Positions 53,135 through 62,872 of a stretch of 64,000 bases of DNA are shown here, one piece after another; position 1 is the stretch's first letter; each line of letters begins with the position of its first letter. Made by a program: the position numbers and the translations under genes. The DNA is from an uncultured Lachnospiraceae bacterium (GTDB lineage: Bacteria > Bacillota > Clostridia > Lachnospirales > Lachnospiraceae). The DNA lies in the NCBI GenBank assembly GCA_944376125.1, contig CALWBQ010000025.1, positions 1 to 64,000 of the forward strand, written 5' to 3'. Under the pieces are notes generated by a model. That model was not told the DNA's origin. It did no database searches and saw only the letters and a program-made list of their open reading frames with translations.

Positions 53135-54442
53135 ATGAAAGAAATTGATTCGTTAAAAAGCCTGATACAGGCTTCGGTTTCTCCATATCACTGCATCTCT
53201 GAGGCGGCCGGCCGGCTTACCAAAGCTGGATTTTCCCAGCTTGAACTGGGATCACCCTGGGATCTGGCCGCAGGGAGTGCCTATTTTGTCCCAGCCTACG
53301 ATTCTACGCTAATCGCGTTTTCTATCGGTCCCTTAACTCCAGGCGTGTCCCCTTCTCTCCGGATCGCGGCCGCCCACACAGATTGGCCCTGTCTAAAATT
53401 AAAGCCATCCCCCGAGCTGTCCAGCCATGGATACGGAAAATTGAACGTTGAAGTCTACGGCGGCCCCATCCTCTCCACCTGGCTGGATCGTCCTCTTTCT
53501 ATAGCCGGGAAAGTATGCCTGATGTCGGATGACCCCTTTCATCCCCAGGTACAGTTTTTCTGCTCCCCGAAGCCAGTCCTGACAATCCCCAATCTGGCTA
53601 TCCACATGAACCGGGATGTCAATAAAGGCGTAGAGTTAAACCCGCAGGTCGACATGCTTCCTCTGGCTGCCGTGCTGACAGACCAGATCAACCCCGACCG
53701 GTTTTTCCTGGATTATTTGGCAGATCAGCTCCATACAGCCCCCGAAAATATCCTGGATTTTGAACTCTGCTTGTTTAATCCTGAGGAGGGCTGCACCCTT
53801 GGCCTGCAGGGTGAGCTGTTCTCCTCTCCCCGCCTGGACAACCTAACGTCGGTGGAAGCCTGCCTTTCCGGCCTGATTTCCGCCGGCCAGTCTGCTTCTG
53901 CAGCCGACAGGATCCAAGTTGTCGCACTCTACGACAACGAAGAAATTGGAAGCCGCACCAAACAGGGAGCTGCCTCCAATCTGACAGAACGAGTACTGGA
54001 AAAAATCTATCTGAGCCTGGGCTATAACCGATGTGATCTTCTGGATGGCCTGTTCAATGGTTTTCTGCTCTCCTTGGACGTAGCCCATGCCATTCACCCC
54101 AATCATCCAGAAAAATGCGACATCAAAAACCAGATCACTATGGGGGATGGTGTTGCTATCAAGCTGGCTTCCAGCCAGTCCTACGCCACCGATGCATCTC
54201 ATGCCAGCGTCATCCAGGGGCTCTGCATAAGAAATAAGATCCCTTACAAAAAATTTTCCAACCGCTCAGATTCCAGAGGGGGATCCACCCTGGGAAGTAT
54301 CTCCTCCGCCTTCTTAAATATCCCCACGGTAGACGCAGGAATCCCGATCCTGGCCATGCACTCCTCCAGGGAGCTGATGCATATCCAAGATCAAAAGGCA
54401 CTCAATGATCTCGTGAAAGCATATTTTCACTCTGGAGTTTAA
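53135..54442 (+). CDS. M18 family aminopeptidase
   Basis: 435-residue dinuclear zinc aminopeptidase of the M18 (aspartyl aminopeptidase-like) family, cytoplasmic. Metal ligands are expected in AAAHTDWPCLKLKP and ALYDNEEIGS, with the C-terminal MHSSRE motif. The length is typical, and the gene stands alone on the plus strand among minus-strand genes. The ATG follows TCAGGAGG. Confidence 0.93.
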   Translation: MKEIDSLKSLIQASVSPYHCISEAAGRLTKAGFSQLELGSPWDLAAGSAYFVPAYDSTLIAFSIGPLTPGVSPSLRIAAAHTDWPCLKLKPSPELSSHGYGKLNVEVYGGPILSTWLDRPLSIAGKVCLMSDDPFHPQVQFFCSPKPVLTIPNLAIHMNRDVNKGVELNPQVDMLPLAAVLTDQINPDRFFLDYLADQLHTAPENILDFELCLFNPEEGCTLGLQGELFSSPRLDNLTSVEACLSGLISAGQSASAADRIQVVALYDNEEIGSRTKQGAASNLTERVLEKIYLSLGYNRCDLLDGLFNGFLLSLDVAHAIHPNHPEKCDIKNQITMGDGVAIKLASSQSYATDASHASVIQGLCIRNKIPYKKFSNRSDSRGGSTLGSISSAFLNIPTVDAGIPILAMHSSRELMHIQDQKALNDLVKAYFHSGV

Positions 54443-54460
54443 GCAGATATACAGCCTCCG

Positions 54461-54496
54461 CAGGGCATCCTGCTGCCTCACCCAAAGGGTGCCCTG
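54461..54496. repeat. Short inverted repeat after the M18 gene
   Basis: CAGGGC (54461-54466) and GCCCTG (54491-54496), with an inner ACCC-AAA-GGGT, form a nested stem with no U-run. It could be a weak terminator or a small repeat that disrupted the neighbouring gene remnant. Confidence 0.4.
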
Positions 54497-54509
54497 TCGC
54501 GAAATGCTA

Positions 54510-54604
54510 TCAGTCTCCTGATTACTGTCTGGCCGCTTTGGAGATACTTCTTCCGGATGGTATTGTTCTTTTGCCTTTAAATATATGGTTTCCCAGATAT
54601 CCAT
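54510..54604 (-). pseudogene. Possible cytidine deaminase N-terminal remnant
   Basis: On the minus strand an ATG is followed by MDIWETIYLKAKEQYHPEEV, which looks like the start of Lachnospiraceae cytidine deaminases. The following bases do not continue that family and run into the repeat at 54461-54496. No catalytic HAE or CxxC motif is found. If correct, it is a gene fragment cut by a rearrangement. Confidence 0.35.
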
Positions 54605-54718
54605 ATTGGCCCTCACTTTCAAAAGTCAGTTTTGCTGCTTCCCCGATAAATGGAAAGCTGCTTGCTTCTTTTATTTGTACTATTACTGCTCTGCGAATTT
54701 AGAAAACACTGCAAAAAA

Positions 54719-54747
54719 AGAGGAGATGGCTTCCGCCAGTCTCCTCT
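54719..54747 (-). terminator. Terminator of the hsp20 gene
   Basis: AGAGGAGA (54719-54726) and TCTCCTCT (54740-54747) form an 8-bp stem, followed on the minus strand by a run of seven U. Confidence 0.8.
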
Positions 54748-54820
54748 GCATCTTATATCTTTTTCTATAATCAATACGTTTCCATTTCCAATGGTATCAG
54801 ATCCTTCCGCTCTTATGCCA

Positions 54821-55285
54821 TTAGCCTTCAATGGCGATGTATTTCTTCTCCGGCACCTGAGCTTTCTCTTCTTTTTTCGGAATTGTCAGTTTCAAAATAC
54901 CGTGCTGGAACTCTCCTTTGATCTCATCCTGTGTCACAGCATCACCCACATAGAAGCTGCGCTGACAAGCTCCCGCATAACGCTCTTTCCGAATATACTT
55001 GCCTGTCTTCTTTTCCTGCTCATCCTGATCCAGACCTTTAGCAGCATTGATAGTCAAATATCCGTTATCGAGAGATACCTGAATCTCTTCTTTCTTAAAC
55101 CCAGGCAGATCCATCTCCAGCACATAGCTGTCATCGGTCTCCCGAATATCCGTCTTCATCAGGTTGCGGCCGTGCCGTCCATACAATTTCTTTTCCATTT
55201 TTTTCACATCCCGATCATCAAAGAACGGAAAATCATTCATAAAATCATCAAACAAATTATCTCCAAAAATACTCGGCATCAACAT
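54821..55285 (-). CDS. Small heat-shock protein (Hsp20)
   Basis: 154-residue alpha-crystallin-type holdase. The core domain has ETDDSYVLEMDLPGFKKEEIQVSLDNGYLTINA and the C-terminal tail ends with LTIPKKEEK. The gene is monocistronic with its own terminator, and a CIRCE element covers its -35, so it is repressed by HrcA at normal temperature. Confidence 0.95.
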   Translation of the reverse strand: MLMPSIFGDNLFDDFMNDFPFFDDRDVKKMEKKLYGRHGRNLMKTDIRETDDSYVLEMDLPGFKKEEIQVSLDNGYLTINAAKGLDQDEQEKKTGKYIRKERYAGACQRSFYVGDAVTQDEIKGEFQHGILKLTIPKKEEKAQVPEKKYIAIEG

Positions 55286-55397
55286 AAGTCATCTCTCCTT
55301 TTCTCATCATGCGCTGTTACCTTGATTTCTGGAACTGGTGCGGGGAACTCTGGGAACTTCTCTCTTCCTTTTATCCCTCTTCCTTTGTTCTGGCTAT

Positions 55398-55426
55398 GTT
55401 ATAGCACACCTTGTTAGCACTGTCAA
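55398..55426 (-). promoter_or_regulatory. Predicted hsp20 promoter
   Basis: Minus-strand -35 TTGACA (55421-55426) and -10 TATAAC (55398-55403) with a 17-bp spacer. The -35 lies within the CIRCE element. Confidence 0.7.
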
Positions 55427-55440
55427 TAGTCGAGTGCTAA
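55414..55440. promoter_or_regulatory. CIRCE element before hsp20
   Basis: TTAGCACTG-N9-GAGTGCTAA matches the HrcA operator except at one base. It overlaps the -35 of the hsp20 promoter. Confidence 0.85.
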
Positions 55441-55479
55441 TTTTACATAAATTTTACATTTTCAGCCATTAATATGCGA

Positions 55480-57570
55480 CTATTCCATATCCGCCTGCCG
55501 CTCCAGCATCAGACGGATATTGGCCCGCTCCGTCTCGTTCAGCAGATCATCCCGAAATTCCTTGGGGGCAATCGTCCCCTCATACCAGCTCAGGCTATTG
55601 AAGTACCTGCTCAATTCTTCGTCGTCAAACCGCCGCCCATGGCGGGCATAGATCTCATTTCGTGCAATCCTCAAGGCGCTTCCGGAAAGGTTGACCAGAT
55701 CCCAGTATTCCAGAAGGCAATCGCTGCTGTTTGGAAAAATAAATTCATCCCCGTCATAGCGGGCAGTCGCCGAGTCAATCCGAAAACCGGCACGCAGATT
55801 TTCCACCTGGCTTCCCAGCATCATATACTCTTCCCTGATCTGAAGATTATCCGCGTCAAAGCAGACATCCGTAGGGCGGGAAACTACATAGACATACGGC
55901 CCGTCATATCCCCAAATTTCATAATCCGGCAGATTGACATAAGATGCATCATCAAACATGATCAGCGAAAAGAGTCTGCCATCCCCCATACTCTCCCAGG
56001 ATTTCTTCTGCAAAAAATGGACTGTCCCATTTTCCTGCCGCTCTTCGATCACCAGATCCTTCCAGCTTTCAGGGAGCTTCAGAGAGAACAGCGGCGCCTC
56101 CTGTCCTGATGCTTCCTGTTCCGGCTCTGCTGTCTCCGGTTCCGATGCCTCCTGCTTCGTTTCTTCTGCCGCCGCCTGGGTTTCCGGCAGCCAGACTGTT
56201 TCCTCCGGAGCTGCAGTTTCTTCCCGGCTGTACCCGGCTGGTGGGATTTCCTGTTCCCCAGTCCTTTCCTCCAGGCAGAATGCCAGGCTCAGAAGCAGAA
56301 CTCCAAGGCCCACTGCTCCTAAGAGCAGTGAAATAATCCCGTCCAAAACCCGATAACCTTTCCCCAGCTTCCGGCCGCTGTTCGCAGATGTCCAGGTACA
56401 GGGGCCCCAGGCCATGGCCAGGCGAACATGTTCATTCTCTGGCCCGCAGGCCAGGAGACGGGTCAACACTGCCCGTGCTTCTTTCTGATCCCCTGTCTGC
56501 TGATACAGCTGCCAGAGCTGCCAGTAAAGTGATGGGAGCCGTTCTTCAGGCGAGGCTTCTTCCAGATATGCCTCCAGAACCGCAATGGCCCGCTCCGGCT
56601 TCCGGCCAGCCCACCTGCGAATCTGGTGTTCCAGACGGATCCTGCGGCCTATGGGCTGCTTTCTGAGGAGAGAGCTGCTCTCCAATCGTTCTTCCTGAAA
56701 CGCTGTTTCTGCCTCCACGGCTCCTGTCTGGCCAAAGTGCTCCAGGCACAAAGACCGGATATGACTTTCCGTCAAAGATAACTGGCTTTTCCAAACCAGA
56801 CCTCCTTTGCTCTCAGGAGGCCGCCACTCTGCCGGTTGTTTCTCCCCCTGTCTCAGCTCTGCAAGCTCCGGTTCTGTAAGTTCCAATGCCTCCCCATACC
56901 AGCCGGACCGGATGAGGCAGGCTGCCGCATTATCAGCCCAGATTCGAAAAGAGACGGAGCCGGGGGAGAGACGGCAGATGGCCGCCAGATACGCGAAGGC
57001 CGCCGTCAATGGCCTGTCATCCTGGGTCAGCACTGTCAGTATCTGCCGGTTTATATAAAAGTACGAAGCAGTTCGCATCAGCCAAACTGCCCCCAGATAG
57101 CACAGCCACAGAGGAAGATTTGGCAGAAGCCCCGCCAGGCCGTCCCGGATCAAATGATCCTGCTCCGTCCACACGAGGACGAGATAATAAAGCAAAAGCA
57201 GATAACTCATCCCTTGAAACCAATAGAACGTTCTGCTGCAGCGGAGGAAACAGAGACGCCCTCCTATTAAGGATTCTTGCACCTGACCTGACTTTTCCTC
57301 CAATATACGGAGAGCCGCCGCCTTCCGGCAGGCCCTGCCTCCTCTTCTTCCCTTAATCTGGGACACAAGGAACAAGCCAATTAGAAAAATAACTGGAACC
57401 AGGCAGCAGACGGCAGCTAATGGAAATTCTTTCCATGCACGGGCGTTTCTCCATGTCAGCCAGGCCATCCAACAGGAAATAAGCACTGCCGCCGCTGCGG
57501 CTCCATCTCTGAAAAAATGCAGACGGCTCGTCCCCACTCCTTCCCGAGTTTTTTTCATTTCATTTTTCAA
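55480..57570 (-). CDS. YARHG-domain membrane protein
   Basis: 696-residue protein of unknown role. The N-terminal part holds four or so membrane helices in two pairs (about 30-80 and 115-170). A long cytoplasmic-type helical region follows, with repeats like TPR (LPSLYWQLWQLYQQTGDQKEARAVL), then one more membrane helix near 430 and a Glu/Ala-rich linker. A C-terminal domain ends in the YARHG module (NEIYARHGRRFDDEELSRYF). The start is a TTG with a well-spaced AAGGAG; the nearest in-frame ATG, four codons on, is too far from it. It is the last gene of a three-gene run. Confidence 0.78.
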   Translation of the reverse strand: MKNEMKKTREGVGTSRLHFFRDGAAAAAVLISCWMAWLTWRNARAWKEFPLAAVCCLVPVIFLIGLFLVSQIKGRRGGRACRKAAALRILEEKSGQVQESLIGGRLCFLRCSRTFYWFQGMSYLLLLYYLVLVWTEQDHLIRDGLAGLLPNLPLWLCYLGAVWLMRTASYFYINRQILTVLTQDDRPLTAAFAYLAAICRLSPGSVSFRIWADNAAACLIRSGWYGEALELTEPELAELRQGEKQPAEWRPPESKGGLVWKSQLSLTESHIRSLCLEHFGQTGAVEAETAFQEERLESSSLLRKQPIGRRIRLEHQIRRWAGRKPERAIAVLEAYLEEASPEERLPSLYWQLWQLYQQTGDQKEARAVLTRLLACGPENEHVRLAMAWGPCTWTSANSGRKLGKGYRVLDGIISLLLGAVGLGVLLLSLAFCLEERTGEQEIPPAGYSREETAAPEETVWLPETQAAAEETKQEASEPETAEPEQEASGQEAPLFSLKLPESWKDLVIEERQENGTVHFLQKKSWESMGDGRLFSLIMFDDASYVNLPDYEIWGYDGPYVYVVSRPTDVCFDADNLQIREEYMMLGSQVENLRAGFRIDSATARYDGDEFIFPNSSDCLLEYWDLVNLSGSALRIARNEIYARHGRRFDDEELSRYFNSLSWYEGTIAPKEFRDDLLNETERANIRLMLERQADME

Positions 57571-57599
57571 CTCTTCTCCTTCCCCCGCACTGCAGCCCC

Positions 57600-58016
57600 C
57601 TAATCCTGCAGAAGCGGGTACAGTTCTGCCAGGATTCCTCTGACTCTGCCCGACACATCATCCAGCCCTGCTATGGCCTCATTTATGCGGGACTGAACCA
57701 CAAAATCCACAAAAATATTGTCCATAAATGTGTCCATAAATCTCAGAAAGTTTCCCATTTCGACAGAAAGCTCCGCAGATATGCTGATATCCTTCAGCTC
57801 CCTCTCAAATGCAGTTAGTTTCCTTTTTGCTTCTTCCATATACCCTGAGGCATCATCCATGCGGGAGTGTTTTACCATGCTGCTGATCATGCCGCCCCCA
57901 AATATATCAAATATTCCCCAGTTCTTTGCGCTCTCAAGTTTTTCTCTGGCCCTCTGTATACTTGCCAGCGCCGCTTCCCCTGCCTGAACTGCTTCCTGAA
58001 CTTCTCTTTGATCCAT
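57600..58016 (-). CDS. Helical protein of unknown function
   Basis: 138-residue soluble protein, start at the ATG after GGGAGGAG. It is mostly helical, with a conserved-looking WGIFDIFGGGMISSMVKHSRMDDA stretch near residue 40. I do not recognise a family with known role. It lies between a lipoprotein and a YARHG-domain protein on the same strand, so it may act with them at the envelope. Confidence 0.7.
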   Translation of the reverse strand: MDQREVQEAVQAGEAALASIQRAREKLESAKNWGIFDIFGGGMISSMVKHSRMDDASGYMEEAKRKLTAFERELKDISISAELSVEMGNFLRFMDTFMDNIFVDFVVQSRINEAIAGLDDVSGRVRGILAELYPLLQD

Positions 58017-58082
58017 ACATTCTCCTCCCATAACCTATCACTGTTGGTCCCATAACTCCATCACGTCCCTCTCTCGATTCTC

Positions 58083-58928
58083 TCAAATCTCAAACCCCGC
58101 GTAACAGACCGCTGTATCGTAATCCCCCGCTGCTCGGAAAATTGTAATCTCTTTTCCGATCCGATAGCGGCCGCGAGAAAGAAGCCCATAGCTGGCAGAC
58201 CAGTCGATTTTCCATTCTGTGTTTCCATCCCTTGAGATCGGCAGGGCGATGTCCTCCCAGATCAGCTCCTGCAGCGGTTCTACTGGTGCCCATTCGCCAT
58301 CTTCTTCCTTTTCCAGGAAATATGCGGTTCCCGTCTGCAGCTCACCGGACACATGGCCGACTGGCTGTCTGCAAATCAGCGTCAATCCCGCCGCTGTCAC
58401 ATCGGCCGCCTCCAGCTCCACTCCCAGAGCTCCTTCCTGGTCCGTTTCTGATGCCGTTTCCTCTGCTCGCACATCTTCCTCATCCGCAGCCCCTGACAGC
58501 TCCCACAGATCCCACGGAATGTGGCTTAAAGAGCGCTGTTCTTTCTCTGGCAGACCGTTGTACATTTGAAGCCATTCCAGGGTCTCATCTGAAAGTTTGT
58601 CTGCGTCGTACCACTCTCCATCAAAATATACCTGTTCGCCGCCCTCGCTCTGTTCCTCTGCAGAGACAGAAAACTTTGCAGATCCCTTATCATATGCCGC
58701 GCAGACCGCATCTGTTTTGTCATCATCGGCATAGCTTTCCTGCCCTTTCTGCAGGCGGCATTCTGCCCAATCCCTCACCGGGTAATTTCGATTGTCAACC
58801 TCTTCCACTTCTCCGGCGAGAGTATAACCGTCCGGCGTCACAGCCTCTCTGCCATGGCTCTGGCAAGCCGCCGTCAAACATAAAACAATGCCAATACAAA
58901 GAGCAGCTGCCCAGTATTTCTTTCCCAT
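58083..58928 (-). CDS. Lipoprotein with bacterial Ig-like domain
   Basis: 281-residue secreted lipoprotein. A signal peptide ends at lipobox LTAAC. The middle is acidic. The C-terminal 110 residues resemble the Big_14 immunoglobulin-like domain common in Lachnospiraceae (GVELEAADVTAAGLTLICRQ, then YRIGKEITIFRAAGDYDTAVCYAGFEI). Function unknown. It is first in the run with the helical protein and the YARHG protein. Confidence 0.75.
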   Translation of the reverse strand: MGKKYWAAALCIGIVLCLTAACQSHGREAVTPDGYTLAGEVEEVDNRNYPVRDWAECRLQKGQESYADDDKTDAVCAAYDKGSAKFSVSAEEQSEGGEQVYFDGEWYDADKLSDETLEWLQMYNGLPEKEQRSLSHIPWDLWELSGAADEEDVRAEETASETDQEGALGVELEAADVTAAGLTLICRQPVGHVSGELQTGTAYFLEKEEDGEWAPVEPLQELIWEDIALPISRDGNTEWKIDWSASYGLLSRGRYRIGKEITIFRAAGDYDTAVCYAGFEI

Positions 58929-59012
58929 AACGCTCCACCTCCCGTAGAATCTTCTTCCCCGCAGTGCCCTCGATTCCGCTCCGCTTCATCTCGCTTGCGG
59001 GCTTCGCCCTAT

Positions 59013-59076
59013 GTCAGGCGATAACCGACGAACTGCTTCTGCGTAAACGCCGCGCAGCCGCCGGTTATCGCCTGAC
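59013..59076. repeat. Long inverted repeat with nested hairpin
   Basis: GTCAGGCGATAACCG (59013-59027) and CGGTTATCGCCTGAC (59062-59076) are perfect 15-bp arms around a 34-nt loop. The loop itself holds CTGCG/CGCAG. The region 58929-59160 has no gene. The structure is too distant from the terminator to be one itself and could be a small mobile palindrome or structured RNA. Confidence 0.55.
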
Positions 59077-59165
59077 GCACTGCTCATTGCCATCGCAAAT
59101 ATTATACCATACCATTATCTGCCAGGTGTTACTTATCTCTTACAGTTTCTTTAAAAACAAAAAAA

Positions 59166-59200
59166 CCGCAGGCCATCAGTTTTTTACTGACAGTCTGCGG
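59166..59200 (-). terminator. Terminator of the pur operon
   Basis: CCGCAG (59166-59171) and CTGCGG (59195-59200), with an inner ATCAGT/ACTGA pair, form a stem. A U-run of seven follows on the minus strand, downstream of purD. Confidence 0.75.
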
Positions 59201-59253
59201 CAGTTTTCTGTACAATCTTACCTTACTGCTGTGACGAGAACTCAGCAGCCGGC

Positions 59254-60531
59254 TTACGCCTCCTCATCGATGGCTTTTCCAATGTCATGGCGCATGTATT
59301 TGTTGTCGAATTCGATGTATTCTGTCGCCGCGTATGCGTTGGCGCGGGCTTCCTGCAGCGTTTTTCCAGTGGCGGTGACACCCAGGACACGGCCTCCGTT
59401 GGTGACGATGCCCCCGTCTTTATCAAACTTGGTTCCGGCATGGAAAACATAGTAGCCATCTTTGCCTTTGAGTTTCTCTAAGCCTTTGATAGGATAACCT
59501 TTCTCATATTTTACCGGATAGCCCTCTGAAGCCAGAACCACACAGACAGCCGCATTGTCCTCAAACTCCAGATCAATCTGATCCAGAGTGCCGTCAATGC
59601 AGGCTTCAAACACATCCACAATGTCATTCTTCATTCTAGGCAGGACCACCTGGGTCTCCGGATCCCCAAAACGGGCATTGTATTCCAAGACTCTCGGGCC
59701 TTTTTCCGTCAGCATCAGTCCGAAGAAAATTACGCCTTTGAAGGGCCTTCCCTCTGCCTTCATCGCATCAACGGTCTTCTGGTAGATATGCTCCCGGCAG
59801 AACGCGTCGATCGCTTCTGTATAAAAAGGACTCGGAGAAAACGTTCCCATTCCCCCAGTGTTCAGCCCGGTATCGCCGTCCCCAGCTCTCTTGTGGTCCT
59901 GGGCTGAGGTCATAATCTTAATCGTATCGCCGTCCACGAAGGAGAGGACAGATACTTCCCGGCCTGTCATAAACTCTTCTATAACAATCTTGTCTCCGGC
60001 AGAGCCAAACTGCCTATCCATCATCAAAGTTTTTACGCCCTCTCTGGCCTCCTCCCTGGTCTTGCAGATCAGGACGCCTTTTCCCAGAGCCAGGCCGTCA
60101 GCCTTCAGCACAATAGGGATCGGAGCTGTCTCAATGTACGCCAAAGCCGCCTCCGGAGAGTCAAAAGTCTCGTAGGCAGCCGTAGGAATCTGGTATTTTT
60201 TCATCAGATCCTTGGCAAATGCCTTGGATCCCTCCAGGATCGCCGCATTTTTTCTTGGTCCGAAGACCCGCAGACCCCTGGCCTCAAGAGCGTCCACCGC
60301 CCCAGCCGCAAGAGGATCATCCGGCCCTACGATCACCAGGTCGATCTTATTCTCCTGAGCAAAGTCTGCCAACTTATCAAATTCCATAACGCCGATGTCA
60401 ACGCACTTGGCACATTCCGCAATCCCCGCATTTCCCGGCGCGCAGTAAAGTTCCTCTGTCTTGGGGCTCTGAGCCACCTTCCATGCAATAGCGTGCTCCC
60501 GGCCGCCGCTTCCTACGATCAAAATTTTCAT
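59254..60531 (-). CDS. purD: Phosphoribosylamine-glycine ligase
   Basis: ATP-grasp enzyme that joins glycine to phosphoribosylamine, step 2 of purine synthesis. About 425 residues, starting MKILIVGSGGREHAIAWK; the start is 19 codons inside the longest frame. Typical motifs are GPDDPLAAG, EEFMTGREVSVLSF and EYNARFGDPETQ. It lies directly after purN and closes the operon. Confidence 0.97.
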   Translation of the reverse strand: MKILIVGSGGREHAIAWKVAQSPKTEELYCAPGNAGIAECAKCVDIGVMEFDKLADFAQENKIDLVIVGPDDPLAAGAVDALEARGLRVFGPRKNAAILEGSKAFAKDLMKKYQIPTAAYETFDSPEAALAYIETAPIPIVLKADGLALGKGVLICKTREEAREGVKTLMMDRQFGSAGDKIVIEEFMTGREVSVLSFVDGDTIKIMTSAQDHKRAGDGDTGLNTGGMGTFSPSPFYTEAIDAFCREHIYQKTVDAMKAEGRPFKGVIFFGLMLTEKGPRVLEYNARFGDPETQVVLPRMKNDIVDVFEACIDGTLDQIDLEFEDNAAVCVVLASEGYPVKYEKGYPIKGLEKLKGKDGYYVFHAGTKFDKDGGIVTNGGRVLGVTATGKTLQEARANAYAATEYIEFDNKYMRHDIGKAIDEEA

Positions 60532-60533
60532 GG

Positions 60534-61130
60534 TCAAGACTCCTTTCCATTTGCGATCATGTTGATAGCCTGCGGAAGAATCACCCATTCTGCCTCCTCC
60601 ATGACGCGGCGCTGCAAGATCTCAGGGGTATCCCCCGGCTTTACCTCCACCGCCTTCTGCAGGATAATAGGCCCGGAGTCCACCCCCTCGTCCACGTAGT
60701 GGACCGTAGCGCCCGTCAGCTTTACCCCTCTTTTCAAAGCAGCCTCGTGAACTTTCAGGCCATAGTAGCCTACACCGCAGAAGGATGGAATCAGTGACGG
60801 ATGGATATTGATGATCCGGTTTCTGTATTTCTGGATGACGGCCTCGGGGATTGTCACCAGATATCCTGCCAGCACAATGAGATCCAGATGATACTCATCC
60901 AGCTTCTCCAAAAGCGCCTGATTAAATGCTGTCCGGTCGGGGAAGTCTTTGGGTGACAGGCAGATGGCCTCAATACCCGCTTTTCTCGCCCGCTCTAGGG
61001 CATAGGCATTGCGGTTGTTGCTGATGACCACCCGCACCGCTGTATTGGTAATGGTTCCATTTTCAATGGCATCCAGAATCGCCTGAAGATTGGTTCCTCC
61101 TCCTGACACCATTACTCCGATATTCAGCAT
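60534..61130 (-). CDS. purN: Phosphoribosylglycinamide formyltransferase
   Basis: Transfers a formyl group from 10-formyl-THF to GAR, step 3 of purine synthesis. 198 residues, the usual size. Motifs are [15 protein letters not shown], the active-site region [11 protein letters not shown] and [17 protein letters not shown]. It overlaps purM by 7 bp. Confidence 0.97.
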   Translation of the reverse strand: MLNIGVMVSGGGTNLQAILDAIENGTITNTAVRVVISNNRNAYALERARKAGIEAICLSPKDFPDRTAFNQALLEKLDEYHLDLIVLAGYLVTIPEAVIQKYRNRIINIHPSLIPSFCGVGYYGLKVHEAALKRGVKLTGATVHYVDEGVDSGPIILQKAVEVKPGDTPEILQRRVMEEAEWVILPQAINMIANGKES

Positions 61131-62155
61131 AGATCCACTCCCTTTTCCCCGGCTTCAATCCTTCCGATCACATACGGGGTGTCGCCGGCCTTGAGAATCG
61201 CCTCCACAGCCTTCTCTACATCGGCGGGAGCGACTGCCAGAACCATTCCGATCCCCATGTTGTAGGTATTGTACATCATTTTTTCTTCGATATTTCCCTT
61301 CTTGGCCAGCAGGTCGAAGATGGGGGGAATGGGATAGCTGTCCTTCTGGATCACGGCTCTAGTTCCCTCTTTTAACATTCTGGGAACATTCTCATAGAAG
61401 CCGCCTCCGGTAATATGGCTGCAGGCCTTCACCGTCACACCGGCAGCCTTGATTTCTTTCAGGGCCTGAACATAAATCCTGGTAGGAGCGATCAAAGCCT
61501 CACCCAGAGTCTTGCCCAGCTCATCGTAATAAGTATTTAATCCCTCTTTGGTCAGCTCTTTCTCAAATACCTTCCGCACAAGAGAAAATCCGTTGCTGTG
61601 AACACCGCTGGAGGCCATGCCGATCAGCACATCCCCTGCTGCCAGATTCTCCCCGGTGATCATATCCTTTCGGTCAGCCACACCCACAGCAAAGCCCGCC
61701 AAGTCGTATTCGTCCTCCGGATAAAAGCCGGGCATCTCCGCGGTCTCCCCGCCGATCAAGGCAGCCCCAGACTGACGGCAGCCATCTGCCACGCCGCTGA
61801 CAATAGCTGCGATTTTCTCCGGCACATTTTTTCCGCAGGCAATGTAGTCTAAAAAGAACAGCGGTTCCCCGCCGGCACATGCCACATCATTGACGCACAT
61901 AGCTACGCAGTCAATCCCAACCGTGTCATGTCTGTCCATCAGAAATGCCAGCTTGAGCTTCGTCCCTACGCCATCCGTTCCAGAAAGCAGAATAGGCTCC
62001 TCCATCCCTTTAAAACTCTCCATGGAGAACGCACCGGAAAAGCCGCCCAGACCGCCCAGCACTTCAGGGCGCATGGTGGTCTTTACAGATTCCTTCATCA
62101 GCTCTACAGCCTTATATCCCGCCTCGATATCTACTCCAGCATTCTTGTAATCCAT
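61124..62155 (-). CDS. purM: Phosphoribosylformylglycinamidine cyclo-ligase
   Basis: ATP-dependent closure of FGAM to AIR, step 5 of purine synthesis. 343 residues. Motifs are [25 protein letters not shown] and [16 protein letters not shown]. It lies between purE (44 bp upstream) and purN (overlap). Confidence 0.97.
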   Translation of the reverse strand: MDYKNAGVDIEAGYKAVELMKESVKTTMRPEVLGGLGGFSGAFSMESFKGMEEPILLSGTDGVGTKLKLAFLMDRHDTVGIDCVAMCVNDVACAGGEPLFFLDYIACGKNVPEKIAAIVSGVADGCRQSGAALIGGETAEMPGFYPEDEYDLAGFAVGVADRKDMITGENLAAGDVLIGMASSGVHSNGFSLVRKVFEKELTKEGLNTYYDELGKTLGEALIAPTRIYVQALKEIKAAGVTVKACSHITGGGFYENVPRMLKEGTRAVIQKDSYPIPPIFDLLAKKGNIEEKMMYNTYNMGIGMVLAVAPADVEKAVEAILKAGDTPYVIGRIEAGEKGVDLC

Positions 62156-62199
62156 ACATTTCCTCCTGAATAGTAAGATTATTGTAACAATCCTTCGTA

Positions 62200-62718
62200 T
62201 TACTTCTTCATCTGCGCCAGATATTCCTTATAGCCGATCTCATCCAGCTTCTCTGCCTTCTTCACTACGTCATTTTTCAGCTTCTCAGAATAATCCTTCA
62301 GACGCTTCAGCAGCGCCTCATCGGAAACGGCCAGGATCTTTGCTGCCAGAATACCTGCATTGGCTCCGCCATTGATAGCGACTGTCGCCACCGGAATGCC
62401 GGAGGGCATCTGAACAATGGAATACAGGGAGTCCACTCCGCCCAGGTCAGAGGTCTTCATCGGAATACCGATGACCGGCATGGGGAAGATTGCAGCACAC
62501 ATTCCCGGGAGGTGGGCCGCTTTTCCTGCTCCTGCGATGATTACCTTCAGGCCGCGGGCTTCCGCAGACTTCGCGTATTCAAAAAAGATATCCGGCTCTC
62601 TGTGGGCAGAGATTACGGTCATCTCAAATTCAACTCCCAATTCCTCTAAAATCTCCGCTGCCTTTGCCATCACGGGCATATCTGAGTCGCTTCCCATTAC
62701 AATTCCGACTTTTGCCAT
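62200..62718 (-). CDS. purE: N5-carboxyaminoimidazole ribonucleotide mutase
   Basis: Converts N5-CAIR to CAIR (or AIR to CAIR in class II). 172 residues, a little longer than the 160-residue norm. Conserved [28 protein letters not shown] and [15 protein letters not shown]. It is the first pur gene after a predicted promoter. purK, purC and purF are not in the window. Confidence 0.96.
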   Translation of the reverse strand: MAKVGIVMGSDSDMPVMAKAAEILEELGVEFEMTVISAHREPDIFFEYAKSAEARGLKVIIAGAGKAAHLPGMCAAIFPMPVIGIPMKTSDLGGVDSLYSIVQMPSGIPVATVAINGGANAGILAAKILAVSDEALLKRLKDYSEKLKNDVVKKAEKLDEIGYKEYLAQMKK

Positions 62719-62843
62719 GGTTCATTCTCCTTTTCTGGTGTTTGCCGCAGCCTGCTCCTGATCCGGATTCATAATCTGCATGCATGTTTTTTATTAGTTT
62801 TACTTATTAATGATGCGCTTTAATGAAACTGCACTTATCAATT

Positions 62844-62872
62844 ATATTACAAGGTTTTCCTATCAACGTCAA
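62844..62872 (-). promoter_or_regulatory. Predicted pur operon promoter
   Basis: Minus-strand -35 TTGACG (62867-62872) and -10 TAATAT (62844-62849) with a 17-bp spacer, overlapping the end of the upstream peptidase gene. The leader of about 120 nt shows no recognisable purine riboswitch. Confidence 0.45.

Noticed and set aside
62719..62868. Purine riboswitch or PurR box before purE
   Set aside because: No conserved aptamer core or paired PurBox was found in the leader.
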